From an uncultured Lentisphaerota bacterium (GTDB lineage Bacteria > Verrucomicrobiota > Kiritimatiellia > RFP12 > UBA1067): a stretch of DNA of 44,609 nt. A program made the position numbers and the translations under genes. The DNA lies in assembly GCA_900320225.1 (NCBI GenBank), contig ONRL01000050.1:1-44609 (forward strand). The letters are read 5' to 3'. A model generated the notes under the pieces. The model saw only the letters and a list, made by a program, of their open reading frames with translations. It was not told the origin of the DNA and did not search any database. Shown here in pieces: positions 25,068-33,825 of this stretch (position 1 is the first letter of the stretch; each line of letters starts with the position of its first letter).

Positions 25068-27302
25068 ATGCTTAAGCATATTCTTGCCGCAAGGAAACAT
25101 GTCGCGATCGGGCTTGCCGTCGGACTGGCGGCGCTCGCCACGGGCGCGTTCGCGGACGCTGCCACGGGCCGCGTCCGGCACATGGCGGACACGTACCTGC
25201 AAAGCGACGGCACGCAGATCATCGACACGGGCTTCATCGCCACCACGAACATGCGCGTGGAGGTGGTGTTCGAGCCGATCAACCCTGACTTTACGAAGTA
25301 TACGCGGTACGTGTGGGGATCCAATGCCAGCGCCTCCAGCAGCGGAGCTGCGCAGATGCGTTTTTCGACATACGTCCAGAACAATGATGCCGCAAAACGT
25401 TACGGCGGAGTCATGTTCATCTCCGGCGCATCGTCGAATACAACGTGGCAAGGAGGAATCTCGGCCACGCGCTCGCGCATCAAGGCCGTCTTGGACTACA
25501 GGAACCGGGTGATTGAGCAGTGGTCGGGGGACGTCAAGTGCTGGAACGGCACGCCGAACAACCCAGGCTTCGAGTCGGCGGGATTCCCCGTGGTTCTTTT
25601 CGGCGCGTGCCAAAATGCGAATGCGGCTCCGACTCCGTCGTTCATCGGGCGGATCTATTCTTTTGCGATTTACGACAAGGGCGTGCTCGTGCGCGACATG
25701 GTTCCGTACGGGCGCGGGGCTGTGACGGGAATGCTCGACCGTTGCTCGGGAAAGGTCTACACCAAGACGCGCGGCAACGCGTTCGTCCTCGGCACGGACG
25801 ACGGCTACGTGCGGAGCGACCGCGCGAAACTTGGCGGCGGGCAGTGGCTTGATACCGGATTCTATGCCGATCCGCAGACGAAGATCGAGGTCGATTTCCG
25901 CTTCATGGATCCGTCAACCAAGCAGCAGCGCGTGTTTGGCGTGGACCAAGGACCGTTTGTATGCGTCCTCTACATCAACGGCAGCGGGAGTTTGGCGTGG
26001 GGCTTGCAGGACGACGTCGGCAACTGGCAGCCGATGATCGCGGCCGACACCGCTCGGCACACGTTCACGCTCGACGGCCCGAACTCGACAATCAGGCTCG
26101 CCGGGTCAGACGGCACGGTACAGTGGGAGGGGACGGTCGGGACGACGCGCACCAAGACGACATGCGCGCCGATCACGGTGTTCGGCGGAACCAGCACGAA
26201 CGGAACGGGGGCGGCGATCCTGACCAATCCGGGTTCCGTCTGCATCTACGGGATGAAGATCTGGAACGGCGCGACGCTCGTGCGCGACTACGTGCCGCGC
26301 GTAGTCGACGGCGTGGAAGGTCTGTACGACAGGGAGAACGGAACTTTCGTTACGGTCGATACGACGAAGTCGCGTGCCCGCTTGTCCTCTGGCGGAGACG
26401 TGGAGTGCGTCGCGACATCCGGTACGCTTGCCGACAGCATGGACGCCTACCTCATGGACGTTGGCGGGCAAGCCATCGAACCGGGCTACACCGTCGCTCG
26501 CAACATGCGCTTCGAGATCGATTTCGCGATGGACTGCTTCCACGGCACGCAGTACCTGTACGGCACGGACATGAACGGCATCTACTACCAGCTAAGCAGT
26601 GGCAGCCGCAACGTAAGCGGCAAGGTTCGCAACGCTTCCGGTGGCACGAGCTGGCTCTGGCTCAACGACGGGAAAGCGACGCCGTCCCGCTACAGGGTCA
26701 CGGTCGACTACAAGAATTCGAAGATTCAATTCAAGTACCCTGACGGAACGATCAAGGATACGGCGATGACGCTCCCTTCCGAGTTCCCTGCCGCCCAGCA
26801 GACGATGCTGATCATGCACACGCGCGCGGGCGGCGGCGGATCTCTGGCGCGCGTCTATTCCTTTGCCGTGTACGAGGACGACGTGCTGACGCACCGCTAC
26901 ACGCCGTGCGTGGAGAACGGCGTCGCGGGCATGTGGGACAGCGTCGGCAAGCGATTCCTCGGCAATTCCAAGACGGCCGACGGGAAGGGTTTCACGTTCC
27001 ACGGCGCGGGCATGGACGGCGGCGGCATGGCGTTCACCGAGCATCCGCAGGGCGGCCGCCTCTCGCGCGGGCATACGCTCACGCTGACGGCCTTCGCGCC
27101 GGGCGCGGTTGGCTACCAGTGGCTCAAGAACGGCGCGATCGTCGAAGGCGCGACCGGCCGGACGCTGGAGGTGGCGTACGGCGAGGGTGGCACGACGGAC
27201 ACGTACCAGTGCGTCTCGCACTACGAGCTTTTCGGCTACGGCGTCTCGGAAGTGGCGCAGGTCGAGAACCTGCCCAGCGGCACGGCGGTGATCATACGCT
27301 AG
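25068..27302 (+). CDS. secreted protein with three tandem LamG-like repeats and an Ig-like domain
   Basis: GAGAGGAG lies at proper spacing before the ATG, and the gene follows its neighbour by 42 bases, so the two are probably cotranscribed. After a signal peptide (residues ~1-30) come three repeats of about 200 residues (~42-243, ~245-455, ~460-650). Each opens with a strand such as IIDTGF, WLDTGF or AIEPGY, and closes with a recurring pattern (VTGMLDRCSGKVY, VEGLYDRENGTFV, VAGMWDSVGKRFL). An Ig-like domain follows (~655-737, GYQWLKNGAIVEGATGRTL). The final residues are PSGTAVIIR, the shared tail. The architecture suggests an adhesin or glycan-binding surface protein. The ligand is unknown. 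Confidence 0.78.
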   Translation: MLKHILAARKHVAIGLAVGLAALATGAFADAATGRVRHMADTYLQSDGTQIIDTGFIATTNMRVEVVFEPINPDFTKYTRYVWGSNASASSSGAAQMRFSTYVQNNDAAKRYGGVMFISGASSNTTWQGGISATRSRIKAVLDYRNRVIEQWSGDVKCWNGTPNNPGFESAGFPVVLFGACQNANAAPTPSFIGRIYSFAIYDKGVLVRDMVPYGRGAVTGMLDRCSGKVYTKTRGNAFVLGTDDGYVRSDRAKLGGGQWLDTGFYADPQTKIEVDFRFMDPSTKQQRVFGVDQGPFVCVLYINGSGSLAWGLQDDVGNWQPMIAADTARHTFTLDGPNSTIRLAGSDGTVQWEGTVGTTRTKTTCAPITVFGGTSTNGTGAAILTNPGSVCIYGMKIWNGATLVRDYVPRVVDGVEGLYDRENGTFVTVDTTKSRARLSSGGDVECVATSGTLADSMDAYLMDVGGQAIEPGYTVARNMRFEIDFAMDCFHGTQYLYGTDMNGIYYQLSSGSRNVSGKVRNASGGTSWLWLNDGKATPSRYRVTVDYKNSKIQFKYPDGTIKDTAMTLPSEFPAAQQTMLIMHTRAGGGGSLARVYSFAVYEDDVLTHRYTPCVENGVAGMWDSVGKRFLGNSKTADGKGFTFHGAGMDGGGMAFTEHPQGGRLSRGHTLTLTAFAPGAVGYQWLKNGAIVEGATGRTLEVAYGEGGTTDTYQCVSHYELFGYGVSEVAQVENLPSGTAVIIR

Positions 27303-27303
27303 A

Positions 27304-27423
27304 GCCCAATACGGTGGCGGCGGACGGCGATGGAACGCAGCCTACCAGAATAAGGCGCACCGTCCCGCCGCCGACTGGGAGTCGGTGTCCCTCCTCAACG
27401 CCGAGCGCCTCCTCGGTCTGTGA
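27304..27423 (+). pseudogene. possible C-terminal remnant of an unidentified gene
   Basis: After the LamG-repeat gene a different frame reads AQYGGGGRRWNAAYQNKAHR and onward through ADWESVSLLNAERLLGL to a stop at 27421-27423. It has protein-like composition but no start or ribosome binding site. The family is not recognised. The promoter of the next gene begins eight bases later. Confidence 0.3.
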
Positions 27424-27430
27424 TAACGGA

Positions 27431-27460
27431 TTGACAGGCGGCGCATGCGCGTGTTAGACT
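27431..27460 (+). promoter_or_regulatory. consensus promoter of the GH2 gene (leaderless)
   Basis: Perfect TTGACA (27431-27436), an 18-base spacer and TAGACT (27455-27460). Six bases separate it from the ATG at 27467. The geometry is the same as at 21156-21192. Confidence 0.7.
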
Positions 27461-27466
27461 TTCGCC

Positions 27467-27586
27467 ATGCAAAAGAAATCGTTTTCATTCGCGGCCGCAT
27501 TGGCCTGTTTCGCCGTTTTCGCCGGCGACTCGGTTTCCCTCGACGGGGACTGGGAACTCTCCTGGCGCCACGTTCGTCGCGCTTGA
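27467..27586 (+). pseudogene. N-terminal fragment of the GH2 beta-mannosidase
   Basis: It encodes a signal peptide (MQKKSFSFAAALACFAVFAG) and the first GH2 strand (SLDGDWELSWRH), then runs into TGA at 27584-27586. The family sequence resumes in another frame from about 27567 (ATFVALERAGLLPDL). About 15-20 expected residues between these points seem to be missing, consistent with an out-of-frame deletion near 27568. Confidence 0.7.
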
Positions 27587-27626
27587 ACGCGCGGGGCTGC
27601 TCCCCGATCTCACCGTAGGCACGAAC

Positions 27627-29735
27627 GTGTGGGCGGCCTTCCCCTGGGAACAGTGCGAGTGGCGCTACGCGCGCACCTTCGCCGCGCCGCGCGTCGAGTC
27701 TGGCGAGCGCATGCGTCTGCGCTTCGATGGCGTGGACACGCGCGCCGAGTATTTCCTCAACGGCGCGCGCCTCGGTGCGTCCGACAACATGTTCGTGCCC
27801 GTCTCCTTCGACGTGACGGACCACCTGCGCGCGACGAACCGCCTCGAGGTGACGCTCCATTCGCCGCTGGGGCGTCCGATCCTCGGCGTGCTGGGACGCA
27901 GCCGCGTGGGCGGGACGGACGTGGAGGGCATCCGCAAGGCGCAGCACGCGTTCGGCTGGGACATCATGCCGCGCATCGTCTCGTGCGGCATCTGGCGGGG
28001 CGTGTTCCTCGACCGCGTGCCGCCCGTCCGCTTCGGTGACGTCCACTGGATGGTGCGCTCGGCCAATCATCAGGCACGCACAGCATCCGGCTTGGTGGAC
28101 TGCCAGATCCTCGCGCCGCTCCGCTACCTCCACCGCGCGCGGCTGCGCCTTTCCCTCTCGCGCGGCGGACGCGTCGCGTGGCGCACCGAGCACGTGGTGC
28201 GCTACTACCAGACACGCGACGGGTTCGGCGTGCGCAACGCAGACCTCTGGTGGCCGCGCGACGCGGGCGAGCCCGCGCTCTACGATGCCGTCGCCGAGTT
28301 CGTGGACGCCGACGGCACGGTGCTCGCGCGCGACGTCCGGAAGGTAGGCCTGCGCACGGTGCGCCTCGAGCGCGCGGACTGGTACTCGGAGGCGGACCCC
28401 GGCACGTTCCGCTTCCTCGTGAACGGCGTGCCGATCTACATGCACGGCACGGACTGGACGCCGATGGACGCGCTCCACTCCCGCGACGGCGCGCACCTTG
28501 CGCGCTGCCTCGACATGCTCGTGGACCTCAACTGCAACATGATCCGCATCTGGGGCGGCGGCGTGTACGAGCCGGACGCGCTCTACGACTTCTGCGACGC
28601 GAACGGCATCTGCGTGTGGCAGGACTTCATGATGGGCAACGTGGAGCCGGAGCAGAACGACGAGTTCGCCGCGCGGATCGCGTTCGAGGCGAAGGACGTG
28701 GTGCTGCGCCTGCGCTCGCATCCCTGCCTCGCGCTCTGGTGCGCGAACAACGAGATCGACCGCAGCGTGGCGAGCAACTGGGGCGCGTGGACGCCCGATC
28801 CGGCCGGCGAGCGCATCAGCCGCGAGACGCTGCCGCGCGTCCTGCGCGACTTCGACCCGCTCACGCCGTACATCCCGTCTTCCCCGTGGTGGACGCCCGA
28901 CGTGGTATCCGGCCGCGCGAAGCTCTCGCAGGACCACCTCTGGGGTCCGCGCCAGCGGTTCTTCAAGGACCCGTTCTGGACGAACGCCACGCCCGCGTTC
29001 GTGAGCGAGACGGGCTACCACGGCTGCCCGAACGTCGATTCGCTCCGCCGCATGATGACGCCGGCGAACGTCTACCCGTGGCCCGACCCCGCGAATCCGT
29101 TCCGCTTCAACGACGAGTGGAACTGCAAGGCCGTGACCTCGTGGCCGGAACAGCTCGACGGCATGGGCAACGGGCGCAACTGCCTGATGCCCAATCAGGT
29201 GAAGAACTTCTTCGGCAGCATCTCCACGAACCTCGAGGAGTTCGCCGACCAGAGCCAGTTCGCGCAGGCCGAGGCGCTCCACTACTGGATCGCGCGTTCA
29301 CGCGCGCGGAAAGGGCGCACGTGGGGGATGCTCTGGTGGAACCTCCGCGACGGTTGGCCGGTCATTTCCGACGGTGTGGTGGACTACTACTACGGCAAGA
29401 AACGCGCATATAACGTCATCAAGTCCATCCAGCAGCCGCAACTCGCCACGCTCGTCGACTACGGACAGCTCGTCGCCGTGAACGACCGGCTGTATCCCGT
29501 GAAGGGACACGTGAAGGCCACGGACCTCGTCTCGGGGAAGGTCTTGTATGATTCCGCCGCCGAAGTGCCCGCAAACGCCACGCGCACGCTCGCGGAGAAC
29601 CTGCCGCTGGGCGCGCAGGGGTGTCTGCGCGTGGATTACACATTCGAGGACACGCCGCGCGTGAACCTCTGCCTCTACGGCGCCCCGCCGTTCGACTACG
29701 CGCAGGTGAAGGCCTGGTTCAACGGCGTCCAGTAA
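27627..29735 (+). CDS. beta-mannosidase-like glycoside hydrolase, GH2 (5' disrupted)
   Basis: The frame encodes nearly all of a GH2 beta-mannosidase: a sugar-binding jelly roll (WEQCEWRYARTFAAP, FDGVDTRAEYFLNG), an Ig-like domain, and a TIM barrel with VNGVPIYMHGTDWTPMDAL and NMIRIWGGGVYE. The acid/base Glu is in CANNEID (residue 376 counted from 27627) and the nucleophile Glu in FVSETGYHG (residue 461). The start at 27627 is only the first GTG in the open frame; homologous sequence extends upstream to about 27567 without a start, and the true 5' end lies in another frame (27467-27586). As it stands the enzyme would lack its signal peptide. The gene may be a pseudogene, or the break may be an assembly error. 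Confidence 0.8.
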   Translation: MWAAFPWEQCEWRYARTFAAPRVESGERMRLRFDGVDTRAEYFLNGARLGASDNMFVPVSFDVTDHLRATNRLEVTLHSPLGRPILGVLGRSRVGGTDVEGIRKAQHAFGWDIMPRIVSCGIWRGVFLDRVPPVRFGDVHWMVRSANHQARTASGLVDCQILAPLRYLHRARLRLSLSRGGRVAWRTEHVVRYYQTRDGFGVRNADLWWPRDAGEPALYDAVAEFVDADGTVLARDVRKVGLRTVRLERADWYSEADPGTFRFLVNGVPIYMHGTDWTPMDALHSRDGAHLARCLDMLVDLNCNMIRIWGGGVYEPDALYDFCDANGICVWQDFMMGNVEPEQNDEFAARIAFEAKDVVLRLRSHPCLALWCANNEIDRSVASNWGAWTPDPAGERISRETLPRVLRDFDPLTPYIPSSPWWTPDVVSGRAKLSQDHLWGPRQRFFKDPFWTNATPAFVSETGYHGCPNVDSLRRMMTPANVYPWPDPANPFRFNDEWNCKAVTSWPEQLDGMGNGRNCLMPNQVKNFFGSISTNLEEFADQSQFAQAEALHYWIARSRARKGRTWGMLWWNLRDGWPVISDGVVDYYYGKKRAYNVIKSIQQPQLATLVDYGQLVAVNDRLYPVKGHVKATDLVSGKVLYDSAAEVPANATRTLAENLPLGAQGCLRVDYTFEDTPRVNLCLYGAPPFDYAQVKAWFNGVQ

Positions 29736-29746
29736 GGAGTCTCGCT

Positions 29747-31195
29747 ATGCTGTCTCGCCGTTCTTTCATCCTTTCCGCTGCTGCTGTAGGCGCGTTGCCA
29801 TTCCACTCCGCCTTCGGTGCGGTCAACCGCAAGCCCGCCCTGGCGCTCATCGGTCGCGGCAAGCAGGGACGCGACCTCCTGCACCAGTTCCTCGGACAGG
29901 ACGTGGTGGTGCGCGCCGTGTGCGACGTGGACGCGGACCGGCTCGCCGACGCGCTCAAGGTCGTGCGCGACTACTACGCCGCGCATCCGCAGCTCGGCAT
30001 CCCGCCCGATTCCTGCCGGGCGTTCACCGACTTCCGCGAAGTGCTCGCCGACGTGTCCGTGGACATGGTGGCCATCGCGACGCCCGACCACTGGCACGCC
30101 TACATGGCCGTGGCGGCGCTGAAGGCGGGGAAGGACGTCTACTGCGAGACGCCGCTTACGTACAGCGTGGCGGAGTCGAAGGCGGTGCTGGAGGCGGCGA
30201 AGGCGTCGGACCGCATCGTGCAGGTCGGCGGACAGCTGCGTTCGGGCGTGGAGTTTCGTACGGCGGCGATGCTCTGCCGCAACGGCGCAATCGGGAAGGT
30301 GCGTTGCGTGGACTGCCACTTCGGCGGACCGTCGCGTCCGCACCGTGATTTCCTCGATCCCGCGAACGCGGCGGCGGAGGGCGCGCCGAACCCGCGCGTG
30401 GATTTCGACCTCTGGCTCGGCGGCGCGCCCGTGGCGCCGTATTCGGACCAGCTTTCGCCGCGTGGCGTGCACGACTTCTTCCCGTCGTTCTGGCGGTTTG
30501 ACGACAACTACGCGAACGGCGCGTGCGGCGACGATGGCGTACACCACCTCGACATTGCGCAGTGGGGACTTGACCTTGACGCATCGGGTCCCGTGAAGGT
30601 CGTGAAGTCCGAGGTGCCGGTATCGTCCGACAAGACGCTGGGCGGCCGCCGACAGTCAGGCGTCGAGCTTCACTGCGCGGACGGCGCGGTGATCCGCCAC
30701 AACCCGCCGGGACGCTGGGGGACCGTGTTCTACGGCACCGACGGCATCGTCGCGGTGAACCGGGGCGCGTTTGCGCTCTGGACGGGGAAGGGCGGGATGC
30801 CGGACGCGTCCGTACGCGCCGCCGTGGAGAAGGGCGCACCCGACGGGATGTCGCGCGTGTCGCTCTGGTACGAGGGCGCGGCGGGTGCGAACAAGTCGCT
30901 TCTCGACGCGGTCAACAAGGCTGTGAAGGCGTTCAAGCTGAAGAAGGCGCCCGTGCAGCTCTACAAGTCGCTCAACCACGTGGCGGATTTCGTCGCGTGC
31001 TGTGCAGCGCGCAAGGCGCCGTGCTCGCCGGCGGAGGTCGGCGCGCGCGCCGCGATCCTTGCCCAGCTGTGCAACGTCAGCTATGTGCATGACGCGGGCT
31101 TCGACTGGGATCCTGCGGCAAACGCCTGCGGGGCGGGAGCCGACGTCTCCTGGTTCGCGCGTCCCGTCTACCGCAACGGCTGGACAGTTCGCTAG
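29747..31195 (+). CDS. Tat-exported Gfo/Idh/MocA family oxidoreductase
   Basis: AAGGAG (29734-29739) lies seven bases before the ATG and overlaps the stop of the GH2 gene, so the two form an operon. The Tat signal is [18 protein letters not shown] Rossmann region follows ([18 protein letters not shown]), then [20 protein letters not shown], and the characteristic EKP motif appears as CETPLTYS, with Thr where the catalytic Lys usually lies. The C-terminal alpha/beta domain includes [20 protein letters not shown]. Length is 482 residues. Such exported members can act on glycosides by NAD-dependent redox chemistry, but the changed motif makes the activity uncertain. Its stop overlaps the stop of an opposing upp fragment. 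Confidence 0.85.
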   Translation: MLSRRSFILSAAAVGALPFHSAFGAVNRKPALALIGRGKQGRDLLHQFLGQDVVVRAVCDVDADRLADALKVVRDYYAAHPQLGIPPDSCRAFTDFREVLADVSVDMVAIATPDHWHAYMAVAALKAGKDVYCETPLTYSVAESKAVLEAAKASDRIVQVGGQLRSGVEFRTAAMLCRNGAIGKVRCVDCHFGGPSRPHRDFLDPANAAAEGAPNPRVDFDLWLGGAPVAPYSDQLSPRGVHDFFPSFWRFDDNYANGACGDDGVHHLDIAQWGLDLDASGPVKVVKSEVPVSSDKTLGGRRQSGVELHCADGAVIRHNPPGRWGTVFYGTDGIVAVNRGAFALWTGKGGMPDASVRAAVEKGAPDGMSRVSLWYEGAAGANKSLLDAVNKAVKAFKLKKAPVQLYKSLNHVADFVACCAARKAPCSPAEVGARAAILAQLCNVSYVHDAGFDWDPAANACGAGADVSWFARPVYRNGWTVR

Positions 31196-31419
31196 AGCGT
31201 TCCGAAGATGCGGTCGCCCGCGTCGCCGAGGCCCGGCACGATGTAGAAGTGGGAGTTGAGGCGTTCGTCCACCACGCCCGTGAACACGGGCACGTCGGGA
31301 TGTTCGCGCTCGGACTTGGCGATGCCCTCGGGCGCGGAGATGAGATTCAGGAACTTGATGCGCGCGTAGCCGAGCTTCTTGAGCTGCGCGACGGCGTCGC
31401 AGGCGGAGCCGCCCGTGGC
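31192..31419 (-). pseudogene. upp: truncated uracil phosphoribosyltransferase (C-terminal third)
   Basis: Read on the minus strand, 75 codons encode the end of Upp: [40 protein letters not shown], then the hallmark [16 protein letters not shown] and stop. About 130 N-terminal residues, including the start, are absent. The similarity ends next to a short tandem repeat (AATTCGGCA twice, 31423-31440). Intact Upp salvages uracil to UMP. This fragment cannot be functional. Its stop codon shares CTA/TAG bases with the stop of the opposing Gfo/Idh/MocA gene. Confidence 0.8.
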
Positions 31420-31440
31420 GCGAATTCGGCAAATTCGGCA

Positions 31441-31469
31441 TTGACGGTGGGAGAGGGGTTTGATATACT
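31441..31469 (+). promoter_or_regulatory. promoter of the tRNA gene
   Basis: TTGACG (31441-31446), a 17-base spacer and TATACT (31464-31469), twelve bases before the tRNA 5' end. This is one of the clearest promoters in the window. Confidence 0.75.
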
Positions 31470-31481
31470 AAACGCCCATCA

Positions 31482-31556
31482 GGCGAGATAGCTCAATGGT
31501 AGAGCGACAGAATCATAATCTGCTGGTTGCGGGTTCGAGTCCCTCTCTCGCCACCA
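31482..31556 (+). tRNA. tRNA-Met (anticodon CAT)
   Basis: The acceptor arms GGCGAGA and TCTCGCC pair perfectly. The D-arm is GCTC/GAGC, the anticodon loop is ATCATAA with CAT, and the T-loop is TTCGAGT. The discriminator is A, and CCA is encoded (31554-31556). The paired first acceptor base argues against initiator tRNA. CAT could also belong to an Ile tRNA whose C34 is modified to lysidine; identity elements cannot settle this here. The anticodon and T stems each carry one mismatch. Confidence 0.9.
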
Positions 31557-31562
31557 TTAACG

Positions 31563-31591
31563 GCCACCGCGTGCGCGGTGGCTTTTGTTTT
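31563..31591 (+). terminator. Rho-independent terminator of the tRNA
   Basis: GCCACCGC, loop GTGC, GCGGTGGC, then TTTTGTTTT. It ends just before the Shine-Dalgarno of trmO. Confidence 0.9.
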
Positions 31592-31605
31592 CTCGGGAGG
31601 AAGGC

Positions 31606-32391
31606 ATGACGTTCGATCCCATCGGCGTGTTCCGCGGCGACGCGGCGTACAAGTACGAGGTGCCGCGCCAAGGCGTGTTCGCGGGGGGCGCGGGACGCGT
31701 GGAATTCGCGTCGGGGCAGAATTTCGAGACGGCGCTGCGGGGACTGGAGGGGTTCGAGCGCATTTGGCTCGTATTCGTGTTCGACCGCAACGCGGGGGCC
31801 TGGCGGCCCACCACGCGTCCGCCCGTGCCCGTGCCGGGCCTCGACCGCGTGGGTACCTTCGCCTCGCGCGCGCCGTACCGTCCCAATCCGATCGGACTTT
31901 CCTGCGTGCGGCTCGTCGGCGTGCGGGGGCGCGTGATCGACGTGGAGGAGGCGGATCTCCTCGACGGTACGCCGATCCTCGACGTGAAGCCGTACGTGCC
32001 GGCGGCGGACGCCTTCCCGGAGGCGCGGGCGGGTTGGCTCGAGCGCGGCGCAGAAGAGCCGTGGCGCGTGGAGACGGCGCCGGCGTTTGACGCGGCGGCG
32101 GCGTTTGTGCTGTCGGCGGGCGGACCCGACCTCGCGCGCACGGCGCGTCTGCAGCTTGCGCGCGCGCCGTTCGACGGCTCGCGCAAGCGCGTGGCGCGCA
32201 CGGGGGAGGGCGAGGGCACGCTCTCCCTGCGCATGTTCCGCATCGACTTCGAGGCCGACGTTGCACGGCGTGTGGTGACGCTATGCGGTATCCGCAGCGG
32301 CTACGCGCCGGAGGAGCTGGCGCGCGCGGACGATCCCTATTTCGACAAAGACTTGCACCGCGCCTTCGCGGCGTGCGAATTTATGGTATAA
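31606..32391 (+). CDS. trmO: tRNA (N6-threonylcarbamoyladenosine 37-N6)-methyltransferase, TrmO/TsaA family
   Basis: GGGAGGAAGG precedes the ATG at 31606. The N-terminal ~150 residues match the UPF0066/YaeB beta-barrel domain: the strands [17 protein letters not shown], the segment [20 protein letters not shown] and the active-site-like [18 protein letters not shown]. TrmO uses SAM to methylate t6A at position 37 of tRNAs. The C-terminal ~100 residues form the helix-rich end found in long family members. Length is 261 residues. The gene starts 50 bases after the tRNA gene and its terminator, so another promoter or readthrough must supply it. It ends inside the promoter region of sahH. Confidence 0.85.
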   Translation: MTFDPIGVFRGDAAYKYEVPRQGVFAGGAGRVEFASGQNFETALRGLEGFERIWLVFVFDRNAGAWRPTTRPPVPVPGLDRVGTFASRAPYRPNPIGLSCVRLVGVRGRVIDVEEADLLDGTPILDVKPYVPAADAFPEARAGWLERGAEEPWRVETAPAFDAAAAFVLSAGGPDLARTARLQLARAPFDGSRKRVARTGEGEGTLSLRMFRIDFEADVARRVVTLCGIRSGYAPEELARADDPYFDKDLHRAFAACEFMV

Positions 32392-32392
32392 T
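32387..32392 (+). promoter_or_regulatory. -10 box before sahH
   Basis: A perfect TATAAT overlaps the last codons of trmO and lies ten bases before the sahH ATG. No good -35 was found. The leader would be about four bases long. Confidence 0.5.
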
Positions 32393-32402
32393 AAGACCAC
32401 TT

Positions 32403-33800
32403 ATGCGCTACAAAGTCAGAGACATCAAGTTGGCCGACCTCGGCCGCCGTATGATCACGCTCGAGGAGCACGAGATGCCCGGGCTCATGTCCGTCAGGGC
32501 GAAGTACGGTCCGAAGAAACCCCTTGCCGGCGCCCGCGTGGCGGGTTCGCTGCACATGACCGTGGAGACGGCGATCCTCATCGAGACCCTGCGTGAGCTG
32601 GGAGCGGACGTGCGCTGGGCGAGTTGCAACATCTTCTCGACGAACGACGCGGCGGCGGCGGCGATCGCGAAGTCCGGCGTGCCCGTGTTCGCGTGGAAGG
32701 GCGAGACGCTCGAGGAGTACTGGTGGTGCACGAAGCAGGCGCTTACGTGGCCGGACGGTTCGGGCCCCGACCTCATCGTGGACGATGGCGGTGACGCGAC
32801 GCTTCTCCTGCATCTCGGCGTGGCGGCGGAGTCCGACCGCTCCGTGATCGCGAAGCCGGAGAGCGCCGAACAGAAGGCTCTGTTCGCCACGATCGCGGAG
32901 ACGCTCAAGAAGAGTCCGCGTTGGTTCTCGAAGGCCGCGGCGCGCGTGAAGGGCGTCTCGGAGGAGACGACCACCGGCGTGCACCGCCTCTACCAGCTCG
33001 AGAAGGAGGGCAAGCTCCTCTTCCCGGCGGTGAACGTGAACGACAGCGTCACGAAGAGCAAGTTCGACAACATCTACGGCTGCCGCGAGTCGCTCGTGGA
33101 CGGCATCAAGCGCGCGCTGGACGTGATGCTCGCGGGCAAGAACGCATTCGTGTGCGGCTACGGCGACGTGGGGAAGGGCTGCGCGGAGAGCCTGCGCGAG
33201 AACCACTGCCGCGTGCGCGTGTCGGAGGCGGACCCCATCTGCGCGCTCCAGGCGTGCATGGCGGGCTTCCAGGTGGGCACGGTGGAGGACGCTCTCGGCT
33301 GGGCGAACCTCTTCGTGACGTGCACGGGCAACCTCGACGTGATCACCGCCGAGCACATGTCGAAGATGCGCGACCAGGCGATCGTGTGCAACATCGGCCA
33401 CTTCGATGACGAGATCCAGGTGGCGCGGCTCATGTCCTGGCCGGGCGTGAAGCGCACGACGATCAAGCCGCAGGTGGACATGTTCACGTACCCCGACGGC
33501 CACTCGATCTACCTGCTCGCGGAGGGACGCCTCGTGAACCTCGGCTGCGCCACGGGCCATCCGGCGTTCGTGATGTCCAGCAGCTTCACGAACCAGTGCC
33601 TCGCGCAGATGAAGCTCTGGCGCGAGCGCGCCGGCGCGAAGCCGCACGTGGAGCGTCTGCCGAAGGAACTGGACGAGGAGGTCGCGCGCCTGCACCTCGC
33701 CGCCTGCGGCGCGAAGCTCACGAAGCTCACGAAGCGCCAGGCCGCCTACATCGGCGTGGACGTGAAGGGCCCCTACAAGCCCGATTACTACCGCTACTGA
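32403..33800 (+). CDS. sahH: adenosylhomocysteinase (S-adenosylhomocysteine hydrolase)
   Basis: The enzyme splits S-adenosylhomocysteine, the product of SAM-dependent methylation, into adenosine and homocysteine. The 465 residues include [42 protein letters not shown] with the catalytic Lys region, the NAD-binding [13 protein letters not shown], and the diagnostic C-terminus [10 protein letters not shown] that binds the NAD of the neighbouring subunit. The start at 32403 fits the conserved N-terminus [15 protein letters not shown]. It is cytoplasmic and tetrameric in known cases. The gene heads a tightly packed series extending to about 44.2 kb. Confidence 0.96.
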   Translation: MRYKVRDIKLADLGRRMITLEEHEMPGLMSVRAKYGPKKPLAGARVAGSLHMTVETAILIETLRELGADVRWASCNIFSTNDAAAAAIAKSGVPVFAWKGETLEEYWWCTKQALTWPDGSGPDLIVDDGGDATLLLHLGVAAESDRSVIAKPESAEQKALFATIAETLKKSPRWFSKAAARVKGVSEETTTGVHRLYQLEKEGKLLFPAVNVNDSVTKSKFDNIYGCRESLVDGIKRALDVMLAGKNAFVCGYGDVGKGCAESLRENHCRVRVSEADPICALQACMAGFQVGTVEDALGWANLFVTCTGNLDVITAEHMSKMRDQAIVCNIGHFDDEIQVARLMSWPGVKRTTIKPQVDMFTYPDGHSIYLLAEGRLVNLGCATGHPAFVMSSSFTNQCLAQMKLWRERAGAKPHVERLPKELDEEVARLHLAACGAKLTKLTKRQAAYIGVDVKGPYKPDYYRY

Positions 33801-33825
33801 AACGACTCGCGAGGGCCAAGCCACC

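Noticed and set aside
31195-31481. empty intergenic gap upstream of the tRNA
   Set aside because: Reading the minus strand shows it holds the 3' end of upp, then a short tandem repeat and the tRNA promoter.
31482-31556. initiator tRNA-fMet
   Set aside because: The first acceptor pair is G:C rather than the unpaired C-A typical of initiator tRNA.
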